Of a stretch of DNA of 64,000 bases, positions 42,305-50,278 are shown in pieces. The notes under the pieces were generated by a model. It was not told the DNA's origin. It saw only the letters and a list, made by a program, of their open reading frames with translations, and searched no databases. Origin of the DNA: Shimia sp. (GTDB taxonomy: Bacteria; Pseudomonadota; Alphaproteobacteria; Rhodobacterales; Rhodobacteraceae); contig NZ_JAKVCW010000017.1 of the NCBI RefSeq assembly GCF_022448905.1, positions 1 through 64,000 of the forward strand. The letters are read 5' to 3'. Position 1 is the first letter of the stretch. Every line of letters starts with the position of its first letter. The position numbers were made by a program, and so were the translations under genes.

Positions 42305-44920
42305 ATGCCCACAAGCAACCTAAATCTCATCACTGGAACGGGCCTCTCCGACGTGCTCGATGGGACTGGCACAGGAGACTTGATCGTTGGCTTGTCCGGA
42401 GACGACAGCATCACCAGCGGCGCGGGCAACGACGCCCTGTATGGCGACTATGAACAGGCCAATCTGTTGGAAGGCACTGACAACGCAACCGGGTTTACCG
42501 ACTACGCCAACAGCGGAAACTGGACGGTGTCTGCGTTGGATGGCGGCCATCAGCAGATGAGCCAAACCCTCACCACCGAAGTCGGAGGCGTTTACAATCT
42601 GTCCTTCGACCTCGCCGCCAATTTTGCGGCGGGACAGCCGGGCGCCACAGTAGAAGTGCTCATCAACGGCGCGATTGTGGGGACCTATTCCACGGAAAGC
42701 GGCGCTTACAATGCCTTTGACACAAGCTTCACTGCCATTGGCGGTGAAACCGAGATCACCTTGCGCTCGATTGACGGTCCAAGTTCGGGGCCATCGATAG
42801 ATACATCCGGTCCAATCTTCCACTATGCGCGCGAGATGCAGATCGGTGGGCAGACAGTGGAAGTGGCCGCATTTGCCGACGGTCAGGCCAACCTCTATCA
42901 GGTACTGAACGGCACGCTGCATGTGTTTGATGTGGAAACTCAGACCTATGAGGTCGCGGGTGCAGCGGGCACAGTGAACGTGAACTCCATGGGCTACAAC
43001 GCGCAAGACGATCTTCTGTATGCCATCGCGGTGGGAACCGGTGTTGATAGCCTCGGCAACGCGGTGCAGCGCTCTGACTTGATCATGCTGGATGCAGAGG
43101 GCAACAGTTACCGGATTGGCGAAACGCCTTATCGGTCCTGGACCGGCGACTTTGATGATCAGGGCAACCTTTGGTCGTTTCAATCCAGCATGGACCGGAT
43201 TGCGGTGATCGATGTGGATCAGCTAGACGCCAATGGAAACCCGGTGGTGACAGTGCACAAGCTCCCCAGCGCGCTTGTCACCCACCGGGTTTATGACGTG
43301 GCCTTTGATGCCAAAACTCAAAGCTTCTACGGCGTGGCGCGTCCGCCATCCGAAGGAGCAGACACCATTCTTTTGGTGGCCGATATTTCCAGTGGCGTAC
43401 CGGAGTTCACCTTGGTGCCGGTGACCTCGACGGTTGTGGACGGCGTCACGCTGGACGGCGCGCCGGCCGTGACCTTTGGCGCGGCGATCATGGACGCGGA
43501 CGGCAACCTCTTTGTTGGTGGCAACTCCGGCGATCACGACATGAACAACGCCACGGGCAACAGTGGCGGCATCTACCAAGTGGTGATCGATCCCGCGACC
43601 GGCGAAGCCAGCCTTGTGTTGCTGACCGAAGCGCCCAGTTCTTACTCTAACGATGGCGCGGCTGATCCAACCGCGGAAAGTCCCTTTGTCGAGGTTGATT
43701 TGTCGTCCTCTGTTTTGATCCGTGATTTGAGCTTGGTTGCGACCACGGAGGGCGAACTGACCTACGACGACTCGCTCGAAGGCAACGGTGGCAATGACAC
43801 GCTGGACGGTGGCATTGGCGAAGATGACCTGATTGGCGGCGGTCTTGGTGACACGCTTCTGGGTGGCGATGGCGATGACTATTTGCACGGCGGCGCAGGT
43901 CCGGATGGCAACAGCACCATTGTCTCTCACTATGACAGTGACGGGTTGCGTTATGACCAATTTGGTAACCTTCTGCCGGAAAATGATGACTTTCTGCTGG
44001 GCGGTGAAGGCAGCGACACGCTGGAAGGGTCTGCAGGTCATGACACGTTGGACGGCGGCGAGGCCGCGGACGTTCTGAGAGGGGGATCGGGGTCTGACAT
44101 GCTCTTTGGCAGCGCCGGTGACGATACGCTGTCGGGCGGTGGGCAAGACGATGTGCTGTCTGGAGGCAGCGGTGCAGATATATTGCGCGGGGGCTCTGGA
44201 GATGACGACCTCTCTGGAGGTTCTTTTGATGACGTTCTTAACGGCGGTTCCGGCAATGACAGCCTGGCTGGCGATGAAGGCGCTGATGAGCTAACAGGTG
44301 GCAGCGGCAACGACACGCTGAACGGCGGTAACGGTGCCGACCAGTTGGTTGGTGGCTCCGGGCAAGATGCGCTTACAGGTGGCGCAGGCGATGACGATTT
44401 GCGTGGCGGCTCCGGCAATGATGCGCTGGATGGCGGCTTGGGAAGCGACAATCTCCGTGGCGGCGCGAACGATGATGTGCTTAACGGAGGCGAGGGGCGC
44501 GACAGTCTCCGAGGCGACCGAGGCAATGACGAGCTGTCGGGTGGCGCAGGCCGCGATTATCTCAGCGGTGCGATTGGCGATGACACGCTGGATGGCGGCG
44601 CAGACGCTGATCGCCTGTATTTGGGGGCAGGGAACGACGTGGCCACTGGCGGCATCGGTGCTGACACCTTCATATTCCGCAACGACGATCTGGACGGGTC
44701 GCAAGACCTCATTCTGGACTATTCCGTTGCCGAAGGGGACCGGCTGCACCTTCGCGGTTTGGACCTTGGGGGCAGCGAAAGCGAGTACTCTGATTGGTTT
44801 GGCAACCATGTCAGCGTCAGCGGTGAAGACGTTTCCATCCAACTCGGAAACAACACAACGCTTCTGTTGCAGGACACTGCGGAAGACTTTGCACTGCTCT
44901 CAGACAGCTTTGTGTTCTAA
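42305..44920 (+). CDS. Large RTX calcium-binding protein, probably secreted
   Basis: 871 very acidic residues, no Sec signal. A short RTX block at residues ~10-50; a beta-rich jelly-roll-like domain at ~55-165 (NWTVSALDGG to GETEITLRSID); a propeller-like region at ~170-460 with repeated short YQV/YAI blade segments; about 30 GGxGxDxLx nonapeptides at ~490-790; and a C-terminal TFIFRNDDLDGSQDLILDY-type cap ending in a hydrophobic VF, as in type I secretion substrates. No epimerase or lyase domain was recognised. No type I secretion ABC gene is nearby. Its place after algD suggests it binds or cross-links the acidic polymer with calcium. Confidence 0.85.
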   Translation: MPTSNLNLITGTGLSDVLDGTGTGDLIVGLSGDDSITSGAGNDALYGDYEQANLLEGTDNATGFTDYANSGNWTVSALDGGHQQMSQTLTTEVGGVYNLSFDLAANFAAGQPGATVEVLINGAIVGTYSTESGAYNAFDTSFTAIGGETEITLRSIDGPSSGPSIDTSGPIFHYAREMQIGGQTVEVAAFADGQANLYQVLNGTLHVFDVETQTYEVAGAAGTVNVNSMGYNAQDDLLYAIAVGTGVDSLGNAVQRSDLIMLDAEGNSYRIGETPYRSWTGDFDDQGNLWSFQSSMDRIAVIDVDQLDANGNPVVTVHKLPSALVTHRVYDVAFDAKTQSFYGVARPPSEGADTILLVADISSGVPEFTLVPVTSTVVDGVTLDGAPAVTFGAAIMDADGNLFVGGNSGDHDMNNATGNSGGIYQVVIDPATGEASLVLLTEAPSSYSNDGAADPTAESPFVEVDLSSSVLIRDLSLVATTEGELTYDDSLEGNGGNDTLDGGIGEDDLIGGGLGDTLLGGDGDDYLHGGAGPDGNSTIVSHYDSDGLRYDQFGNLLPENDDFLLGGEGSDTLEGSAGHDTLDGGEAADVLRGGSGSDMLFGSAGDDTLSGGGQDDVLSGGSGADILRGGSGDDDLSGGSFDDVLNGGSGNDSLAGDEGADELTGGSGNDTLNGGNGADQLVGGSGQDALTGGAGDDDLRGGSGNDALDGGLGSDNLRGGANDDVLNGGEGRDSLRGDRGNDELSGGAGRDYLSGAIGDDTLDGGADADRLYLGAGNDVATGGIGADTFIFRNDDLDGSQDLILDYSVAEGDRLHLRGLDLGGSESEYSDWFGNHVSVSGEDVSIQLGNNTTLLLQDTAEDFALLSDSFVF
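43781..44680 (+). repeat. RTX nonapeptide repeat coding region
   Basis: About 30 degenerate 27-bp units encode GGxGxDxLx calcium-binding turns, interrupted once near 43905-43980 by a ~30-residue spacer rich in Asp and Tyr. Confidence 0.9.
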
Positions 44921-44932
44921 CGAAACCAAGGC

Positions 44933-44963
44933 GAGGCGGGCTTATTCAAAGCCTGCCTCTTTT
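44933..44963 (+). terminator. Terminator after the RTX gene, overlapping the response-regulator 3' end
   Basis: GAGGCGGGCTT pairs with AAGCCTGCCTC (one G-U pair), followed by TTTT. It includes the last codons and stop of the convergent LuxR-type gene. Confidence 0.7.
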
Positions 44964-45658
44964 GCGATCAAGGCCGCCTGCGTGCGGTTTTTTGCGTTGA
45001 GTTTTTTGCACAGGGTGCGCACGTGCAGCTTGATGGTCACTTCTTGCAAATCGAGATCCCGAGCGATTTCCTTGTTGGATTGCCCTTTGCACAGACCGGT
45101 AAGAACTTGCTTCTCACGCTGGCTCAGCTGCTTCTCAAAATCGCTTTCTTCCGCTTCGCCGCCGGCAGAAAGCACACTGGCTGGTACAAAGGTTTCGCCA
45201 GCGATCATAAAACGCACCGCGTTGACCAAAGACTTGGCTCCCATGGTTTTGGGCAAAAAACCAATGGCCCCGGCTTCCAAGGCGTCTTGCGCCACTTTGT
45301 TTGGGGCAGTGCCGCTGACAATGGCAAAAGCCTGATCCGGGTAGGCCGCCACGGCGTCGATCAGGCCTTGAAGCCCGTTCATGCCCGGCATGCTGAAGTC
45401 CAGCAGAACCAGATCAAATGGACCTTTTTGGTCCAGAAGCTTCATGGCCTCAAAATAATCTGATCCGGCCACAACTGTGGCACGGCCTTCAGAGGTGATG
45501 TAGGCAGAGATGGTTTCGCGAACCATTCCGTGGTCATCAGCTAACAAAATACGCATAGAAACGGGGCGTCCTACTCTTGGGTTCTGGGAGGACCCTACGA
45601 GGCCCTGCGCGTGTAAACCAGTCGTGACACCCTGACTTTGCCGTAAATCTTGCGACAT
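44942..45658 (-). CDS. NarL/FixJ-family response regulator (REC plus LuxR HTH)
   Basis: 238 residues from an ATG at 45658, which has AAAGGAG six bases upstream. This adds a 34-residue N-terminal extension before the receiver domain (MRILLADDHGMVRETI); an internal ATG at 45556 has no ribosome site. Phosphoacceptor Asp is near residue 87 in LVLLDFSMPGMNG. The LuxR HTH at the C-terminus has SQREKQVLTGLCKGQSNKEIA. Likely output of the hybrid kinase encoded at 46449 and candidate regulator of the neighbouring polysaccharide genes through the palindromes at 36012 and 45795. Confidence 0.88.
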   Translation of the reverse strand: MSQDLRQSQGVTTGLHAQGLVGSSQNPRVGRPVSMRILLADDHGMVRETISAYITSEGRATVVAGSDYFEAMKLLDQKGPFDLVLLDFSMPGMNGLQGLIDAVAAYPDQAFAIVSGTAPNKVAQDALEAGAIGFLPKTMGAKSLVNAVRFMIAGETFVPASVLSAGGEAEESDFEKQLSQREKQVLTGLCKGQSNKEIARDLDLQEVTIKLHVRTLCKKLNAKNRTQAALIAKEAGFE

Positions 45659-45664
45659 ACCTAG

Positions 45665-45671
45665 CTCCTTT
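45665..45671 (-). promoter_or_regulatory. Ribosome binding site fixing the response-regulator start
   Basis: AAAGGAG on the minus strand, six bases before the ATG at 45658, against no such site for the internal ATG at 45556 that would give a standard-length regulator. Confidence 0.8.
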
Positions 45672-45794
45672 AAAACCATGTGTCCTGGTGTGCCGATGCT
45701 GACACCAACAGGATAACTGCAGGTAAATTCGCATAGTTTGAGTAAAATCCGTTGGGGCATCAGATGACCGCCAACTAGCGAAGGGTCAGACAAA

Positions 45795-45810
45795 CTATAC
45801 CAAAGGTTAG
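45795..45810. promoter_or_regulatory. Palindrome in the response regulator / sensor divergent gap
   Basis: CTATACCAAAGGTTAG matches the reverse complement of the palindrome upstream of alg44 in 14 of 16 positions. It lies 80 bp before the SUOX-type gene and about 140 bp before the response-regulator gene. Confidence 0.45.
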
Positions 45811-45890
45811 TGGCCTAGCCTGATGCCCAAACACGCACCTCGCCCCCACATGTCACCAAGAGACAAACCAACCCAATCTCGGAGTGTCTC

Positions 45891-46412
45891 ATGCAACGTT
45901 TCAAAAAACTGCTCGCTGCCCCCACCACACCAAGCTTTCTGACCGGCGCCATCCTGCTCGCCATGGTGGCATCACAGGCCATGGCCGACACTTTGTTGAC
46001 GGTCAGCGGAGATGTTTCAGCGACAGATGCGGGACTGACCTGGCAATTCGAAGAAAGCGACCTGCGCGCCCTGCCAAAAGTGCAGTTTGAGACAGACACC
46101 ATTTGGACCGAAGGAACCCAGGTTTTTGAAGGCGTCTCCTTGTCCGCACTGCTTACCCATGTGGGTGCTAGCGACGGCAATCTACTGGCCACAGCCGCTA
46201 ATGATTACACCGTGTCGATCCCGACGTCTGATGCGGTAGAGAATGGTCCGATAATCGCCTATCTGCGCAATGGCGAAAAAATGACCTTGCGTGACAAGGG
46301 GCCATTGTGGATCGTTTACCCATTCGCAGGCAACGACGCCTATAAAACAGAAGAGTATTATTCCCGCAGCATTTGGCAGCTTGATCGAATTGAAGTTGTT
46401 GCCAATGAGTAA
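45891..46412 (+). CDS. Exported SUOX-fold (molybdopterin-oxidoreductase-like) small protein
   Basis: 173 residues. Signal peptide of about 32 residues (cleavage near AMA-D), then a reduced sulfite-oxidase-type domain (LTVSGDV, DLRALPKVQFET, FEGVSLSALLTHVG, WIVYPFAGN). It lacks the pterin-binding cysteine seen in real sulfite oxidases: no cysteine occurs in the mature part. So it is probably not catalytic. GGAG precedes the ATG. It is 36 bp upstream of the hybrid kinase, and such small proteins often sit beside sensor kinases, so a periplasmic ligand-binding accessory is likely (inference). Confidence 0.8.
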   Translation: MQRFKKLLAAPTTPSFLTGAILLAMVASQAMADTLLTVSGDVSATDAGLTWQFEESDLRALPKVQFETDTIWTEGTQVFEGVSLSALLTHVGASDGNLLATAANDYTVSIPTSDAVENGPIIAYLRNGEKMTLRDKGPLWIVYPFAGNDAYKTEEYYSRSIWQLDRIEVVANE

Positions 46413-46448
46413 CTTGAGGCCCACATCCCGCGCATCAGGCTCCTTCTT

Positions 46449-48938
46449 ATGAATGGCAGATGGCCGTTTGTCCTCTTCGCAGGCTTGCTATTGGCAAGCT
46501 TGCTTTTGGTTGGTGGCTTGGGGCGTACGGTGTTCACGGACCTGCGGGTTCTGTCGACCGCGCAAAACGATGACGTGAGTTGGACGATGTCGCAGCTTGA
46601 GGTGGAGCTGTTGCGGCTGCAAAGCGCGGTGCTGTCTGCGCGGTCCAATGAGAACGCTGGGCTGGGCGAAGTCCGCAAACGCTTTGACATCTTCTACAGC
46701 CGGATCACAACGACCCGACAAAGTGCCTTCTTTGCGCCGATGGTGGAGGCCCCAACGGTGGCAGGAAGCACGGTTGCCGCCACACAGTTTTTGGACCGTA
46801 GTATCCCTTTGATCGACGGCCCGGATGAAACGCTCCAGGCTTACCTGCCCACACTGTTGTCGGACATTGATGCGTTGCGCCCAAAAGTGCGGGCCTTGGC
46901 GCTGGCAGGAGTCGACCACTTTACAACGCAGGAAACCGCAGATCGCAACCGGTTGTCGGTCACCTTACAGCGGCTCGCCTATGGTCTGACCGCGCTGATT
47001 GCGGTGCTGTTTTTGTCGCTGGCCAGTTTGATCCAGTTGTATCGCCAAGGGCAAAGGGCCTCACAGAAGAGAGAGCAGGCGCGGGCCCGGTTTGAGGCTG
47101 TTGTGTCGTCATCGCTGAATGCGGTTCTGGTTGCGGACACAGAAGGTCATATTGTGGAGTTCAACGGCGCGGCGGAAACCGTGTTTGGCTACACGCGTGA
47201 TGAGGCGTTGGGCGCGGATTTGGCGGAGCTGATTGTGCCGGAAGAGCTGCGAGAAGCACATCGGGCGGGGATGAAACGGTTTGTGGAAACCGGCGAACGC
47301 AAAGTTATCGGGGCAGGGCGCGTGCGCCTGAAAGGGATGCGCAAAGGCGGCGAGGTCTTTCCGGTGGAGCTGTCTATCTCCCTGTCGGAGGCCAGTGGCG
47401 AAACGGTGTTTGTGTCGTTCCTGCGGGACATCACCAAAGAGCTGAAAGCTGAAGAGGATTTAAAAGACGCGCTGGAAAAAGCGCAGGTGGGCGAAAAGGC
47501 GAAGTCCAACCTGCTGACCGTCATGAGCCATGAAATGCGCACACCGCTGAATGGTATTTTGGGGTCACTTGAGTTGATGGATCAGTCAGACCTGAGTGAC
47601 GCGCAAAAACGGCATTTGGCGTCGATTGGTATTTCCGGCGAGTTGCTGCTGTCCCATGTCAACGACGTTTTGGATTTGTCCTCTTTGACGTCTGAGGCTG
47701 AGGCTCCCAAACATGCGCTCTTCAACCTCACAGATTTGGTGCAGGACGTGGTGGACAGCCTGCAAAGCAACGCTTCCCAGCATGCAAACGCGCTTTCAGT
47801 AGACTTCCTGACGGAGGATCTGCAAACCGTGAGTGGGGATCGTGGCTCCTTGCAGCGCTGCCTGGTGAACTTGGTTGGCAATGCGCTGAAATTCACCCGT
47901 GAGGGCAGCGTCGCAATAGAGGTTGAACGAGTGTCTTCTGGCGATCTGGTCGAGTTCAGAGTGGCCGACACCGGGGTTGGTATTGCGCCGGAAAACCTCA
48001 GCCGGATTTTTGAAGAGTTTGTCACGATCGACACCGCCTTTGATCGGGAGAATTCCGGCACAGGGCTCGGGCTGGCCATCACCAAACGCTTGATCGAGCG
48101 CAACGGAGGCGAATTGGAGGCTGACAGCCTGTTGGGAGAGGGCAGCCTGTTTACCTTCCGCTTGCCTTTGCCAACCACGACGGATGTGGCGGACCTTCAA
48201 ACGCATGCGACCGCGCATTCCTTACGGGACTTGCCTGCAGGGTTTCGGGCTCTGGTGGTGGATGACAACGACATCAACCGCGAAATCCTCACAGACATTG
48301 TCCGCGATCTGGGGGGCGTCACGCAGGAAGCTAGTAACGGCTTTGAGGCAATAGAAACCTGCGAGACTTCGGGTTTCGACGTTTTGCTTCTGGACATCAG
48401 CATGCCAGGTATCGACGGGTTGGAAACGCTGAAGCGTATTCGAGAAGGCACGTCACCAAATGTCGCGACACCGGCCGTGGCTGTCACCGCACATGCGGCG
48501 CAAAAGGACCATGAGGCCATTCTGGCGCAAGATTTTCAAACGCTGATCCTAAAGCCGGTGCGACGGGCCGCGATCCATGGTGCTTTGGCCGATGTGTTCG
48601 GTGTGGGAGATGGCGTCGAAGCGTTTACAGCCGCGACGCAAGACGCCCCAGAGTTTCTGAAGCAATTTGGCCTCGAGCGCTATACAGAAGCCGTACAGGA
48701 AACTCAGGCAGAGATTTCACAGTTCCTGACCGGGAAGCAAGTCACCGACCCGTTGACGGAAGCGGAACGAGAAGAAGCGCACCGTTTGTCTGGGTCTGCC
48801 GCAGTCTTGGGGTGGATGGAGCTTTGGGGCGCGCTGCAAGCGGTGCAAAACGCGCCTGAAGACCGCTGGGGGGCACATTTGAACCACTTGCAGTCTGAAT
48901 TCGATCGTGTGTTCCCAGATCAAATACATCAGCGCTAA
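46449..48938 (+). CDS. Hybrid sensor histidine kinase with PAS, receiver and Hpt domains
   Basis: 829 residues: membrane helices at ~6-24 and ~175-197 bracket a periplasmic sensor of about 150 residues; PAS at ~215-330; HisKA with His near 361 (VMSHEMRTPLNG); HATPase with FRVADTGVGIAPENL and GTGLGLAI; receiver with Asp near 649 (DVLLLDISMPGIDG); Hpt with His near 778 (AHRLSGSAAVLG). The full phosphorelay leads outward from its own Hpt, probably to the LuxR-type regulator at 44942. The SUOX-fold protein just upstream may be its periplasmic partner. Confidence 0.92.
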   Translation: MNGRWPFVLFAGLLLASLLLVGGLGRTVFTDLRVLSTAQNDDVSWTMSQLEVELLRLQSAVLSARSNENAGLGEVRKRFDIFYSRITTTRQSAFFAPMVEAPTVAGSTVAATQFLDRSIPLIDGPDETLQAYLPTLLSDIDALRPKVRALALAGVDHFTTQETADRNRLSVTLQRLAYGLTALIAVLFLSLASLIQLYRQGQRASQKREQARARFEAVVSSSLNAVLVADTEGHIVEFNGAAETVFGYTRDEALGADLAELIVPEELREAHRAGMKRFVETGERKVIGAGRVRLKGMRKGGEVFPVELSISLSEASGETVFVSFLRDITKELKAEEDLKDALEKAQVGEKAKSNLLTVMSHEMRTPLNGILGSLELMDQSDLSDAQKRHLASIGISGELLLSHVNDVLDLSSLTSEAEAPKHALFNLTDLVQDVVDSLQSNASQHANALSVDFLTEDLQTVSGDRGSLQRCLVNLVGNALKFTREGSVAIEVERVSSGDLVEFRVADTGVGIAPENLSRIFEEFVTIDTAFDRENSGTGLGLAITKRLIERNGGELEADSLLGEGSLFTFRLPLPTTTDVADLQTHATAHSLRDLPAGFRALVVDDNDINREILTDIVRDLGGVTQEASNGFEAIETCETSGFDVLLLDISMPGIDGLETLKRIREGTSPNVATPAVAVTAHAAQKDHEAILAQDFQTLILKPVRRAAIHGALADVFGVGDGVEAFTAATQDAPEFLKQFGLERYTEAVQETQAEISQFLTGKQVTDPLTEAEREEAHRLSGSAAVLGWMELWGALQAVQNAPEDRWGAHLNHLQSEFDRVFPDQIHQR

Positions 48939-48942
48939 AACC

Positions 48943-48970
48943 AAAAAGGGGCGCTGGGTGCGCCCCTTTT
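48943..48970. terminator. Bidirectional terminator between kinase and Sel1 genes
   Basis: AAAAGGGGCGC pairs perfectly with GCGCCCCTTTT around a 5-nt TGGGT loop, giving A and T tracts on both sides for the two convergent genes. Confidence 0.92.
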
Positions 48971-48987
48971 ATCGGTCTGTGTTTGGA

Positions 48988-50046
48988 TTACAATTCAGCG
49001 CGAACCTGCGCCAGTTCTCCTGCGACAGCTTTGATGCTCTTGGATTTTAAAGGCCCATAGAGGCACGCGCTTTGCTGGTTGGTATCGCGGCAAAAGGCGT
49101 TGATGGACCGGATCAAAGGGCGGTTCATATAGGGGCTGGCGCGCCCAACGGCATAGCCAAGATCGCGTAGCTCCATCTGCACAATCCGCACATATGCGTT
49201 TTTGTTGATTTTGGCCGCCACCGAGAGCCCGCGTGCAAACACATCATTTGGCGCCGCGCGCACAATCTCTTCAGAGGCACGCCAGAACTGAGCCGGGTTT
49301 TGATCTCTTGCCAGATACAACCCTTCTTCGACTTGGATTTTTGCACGCAATCCTTCGGTTTGCAGAAGCCGGTCACGGGTGGCGAGCGTGCCACGTGCAT
49401 GTCCAACAACCCGATAGTATTTCAGCAAGGCTTCTGCCGCTTTGGCGTCGCCATCCGCATGACGCTTGTGCAGCTGGTCCAGAGTGTCGGTCACATCAAC
49501 CCGTTGCGAGAGATCCCGCGTCAGGGCGTCTAGTAACAGCATCTGACCATCGCGGCTGTCTGCCTTTGCCAACTTGACCAGTGTTGGAATACCCAAATGG
49601 GGATCGGACAAGGGGCCCAGGCGGCCCGTCGCATGGGCCCAGGCAAGAACCGCCTCACCTTGTTGCAGACCTAGGGCTGACGCGGCCAACAAGCTCTGCT
49701 GCGCAGCCTCGTAGTCTTGCGACGAAAGCTGTACTTTGCCCAAGGACACAAGGGACTTGCTTTGTCCCAGCTCAACGGCTTTGTCATAGTAAGCGATGGC
49801 CTGCGCGGTGTCTTGGTTTCCGCCGATCCCCTTGAAACGAAAGTAGCCCAACCGATCACAGGCCCGCGCATAGCCGTCGGTACAAATCGACTGCAAGGTG
49901 CGGATGGCCTCTTTCGGCGCATCTGAGAGAGATGCCATCGCCTCGTTGTAGAGCGCTTTAGGGGAAACCTCTGCATGGGCTTGCGGCAGGCTGACCACCC
50001 CGCCAGCGACACAGCCTAGCGCGAGACATTTGAGCATGTGTAACAT
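48988..50046 (-). CDS. Exported Sel1-like repeat protein, possible AlgK-like scaffold
   Basis: 352 residues. Signal peptide of about 25 residues (cleavage near AHA-E). Sel1/TPR-type helical repeats follow (YARACDRLGYFRFKGIGG, then AIAYYDKAVELGQSKSLVSLG). The C-terminal ~60 residues, from LRDLGYAVGRASPYMNRPLI, resemble a peptidoglycan-binding-like fold with two cysteines (FCRD, SACLYG). Pseudomonas AlgK is also a Sel1-repeat periplasmic protein, so this could do a comparable job for the alginate-like system 3 kb away, but general envelope roles are equally possible. No lipobox of good quality. Confidence 0.75.
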   Translation of the reverse strand: MLHMLKCLALGCVAGGVVSLPQAHAEVSPKALYNEAMASLSDAPKEAIRTLQSICTDGYARACDRLGYFRFKGIGGNQDTAQAIAYYDKAVELGQSKSLVSLGKVQLSSQDYEAAQQSLLAASALGLQQGEAVLAWAHATGRLGPLSDPHLGIPTLVKLAKADSRDGQMLLLDALTRDLSQRVDVTDTLDQLHKRHADGDAKAAEALLKYYRVVGHARGTLATRDRLLQTEGLRAKIQVEEGLYLARDQNPAQFWRASEEIVRAAPNDVFARGLSVAAKINKNAYVRIVQMELRDLGYAVGRASPYMNRPLIRSINAFCRDTNQQSACLYGPLKSKSIKAVAGELAQVRAEL

Positions 50047-50278
50047 TTCAACCTCCTACTGATTGGCAACCAGTATGGTGGCGATGCTGAAGTCCGAAGC
50101 GCGCGCGAAAGTATAGTGGGACGCGCATTTGGCGATACTGCGGTTCTGATGTGGGGTCACTCAGCTTGGTGGCTTGTGAGCCCGTCGGCCTTTTGTCTTG
50201 CCGGTCTCTCGGCGACGGTGATCGGCGCATGGGGCGTTGGCGTTGCAGTGCCAATCAAAAACCATGCGCCAAAGCTGT

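Noticed and set aside
43781-44680. Regular repeats that could be mistaken for a CRISPR array or minisatellite
   Set aside because: Units are 27 bp, degenerate, contiguous and in frame, encoding RTX nonapeptides.
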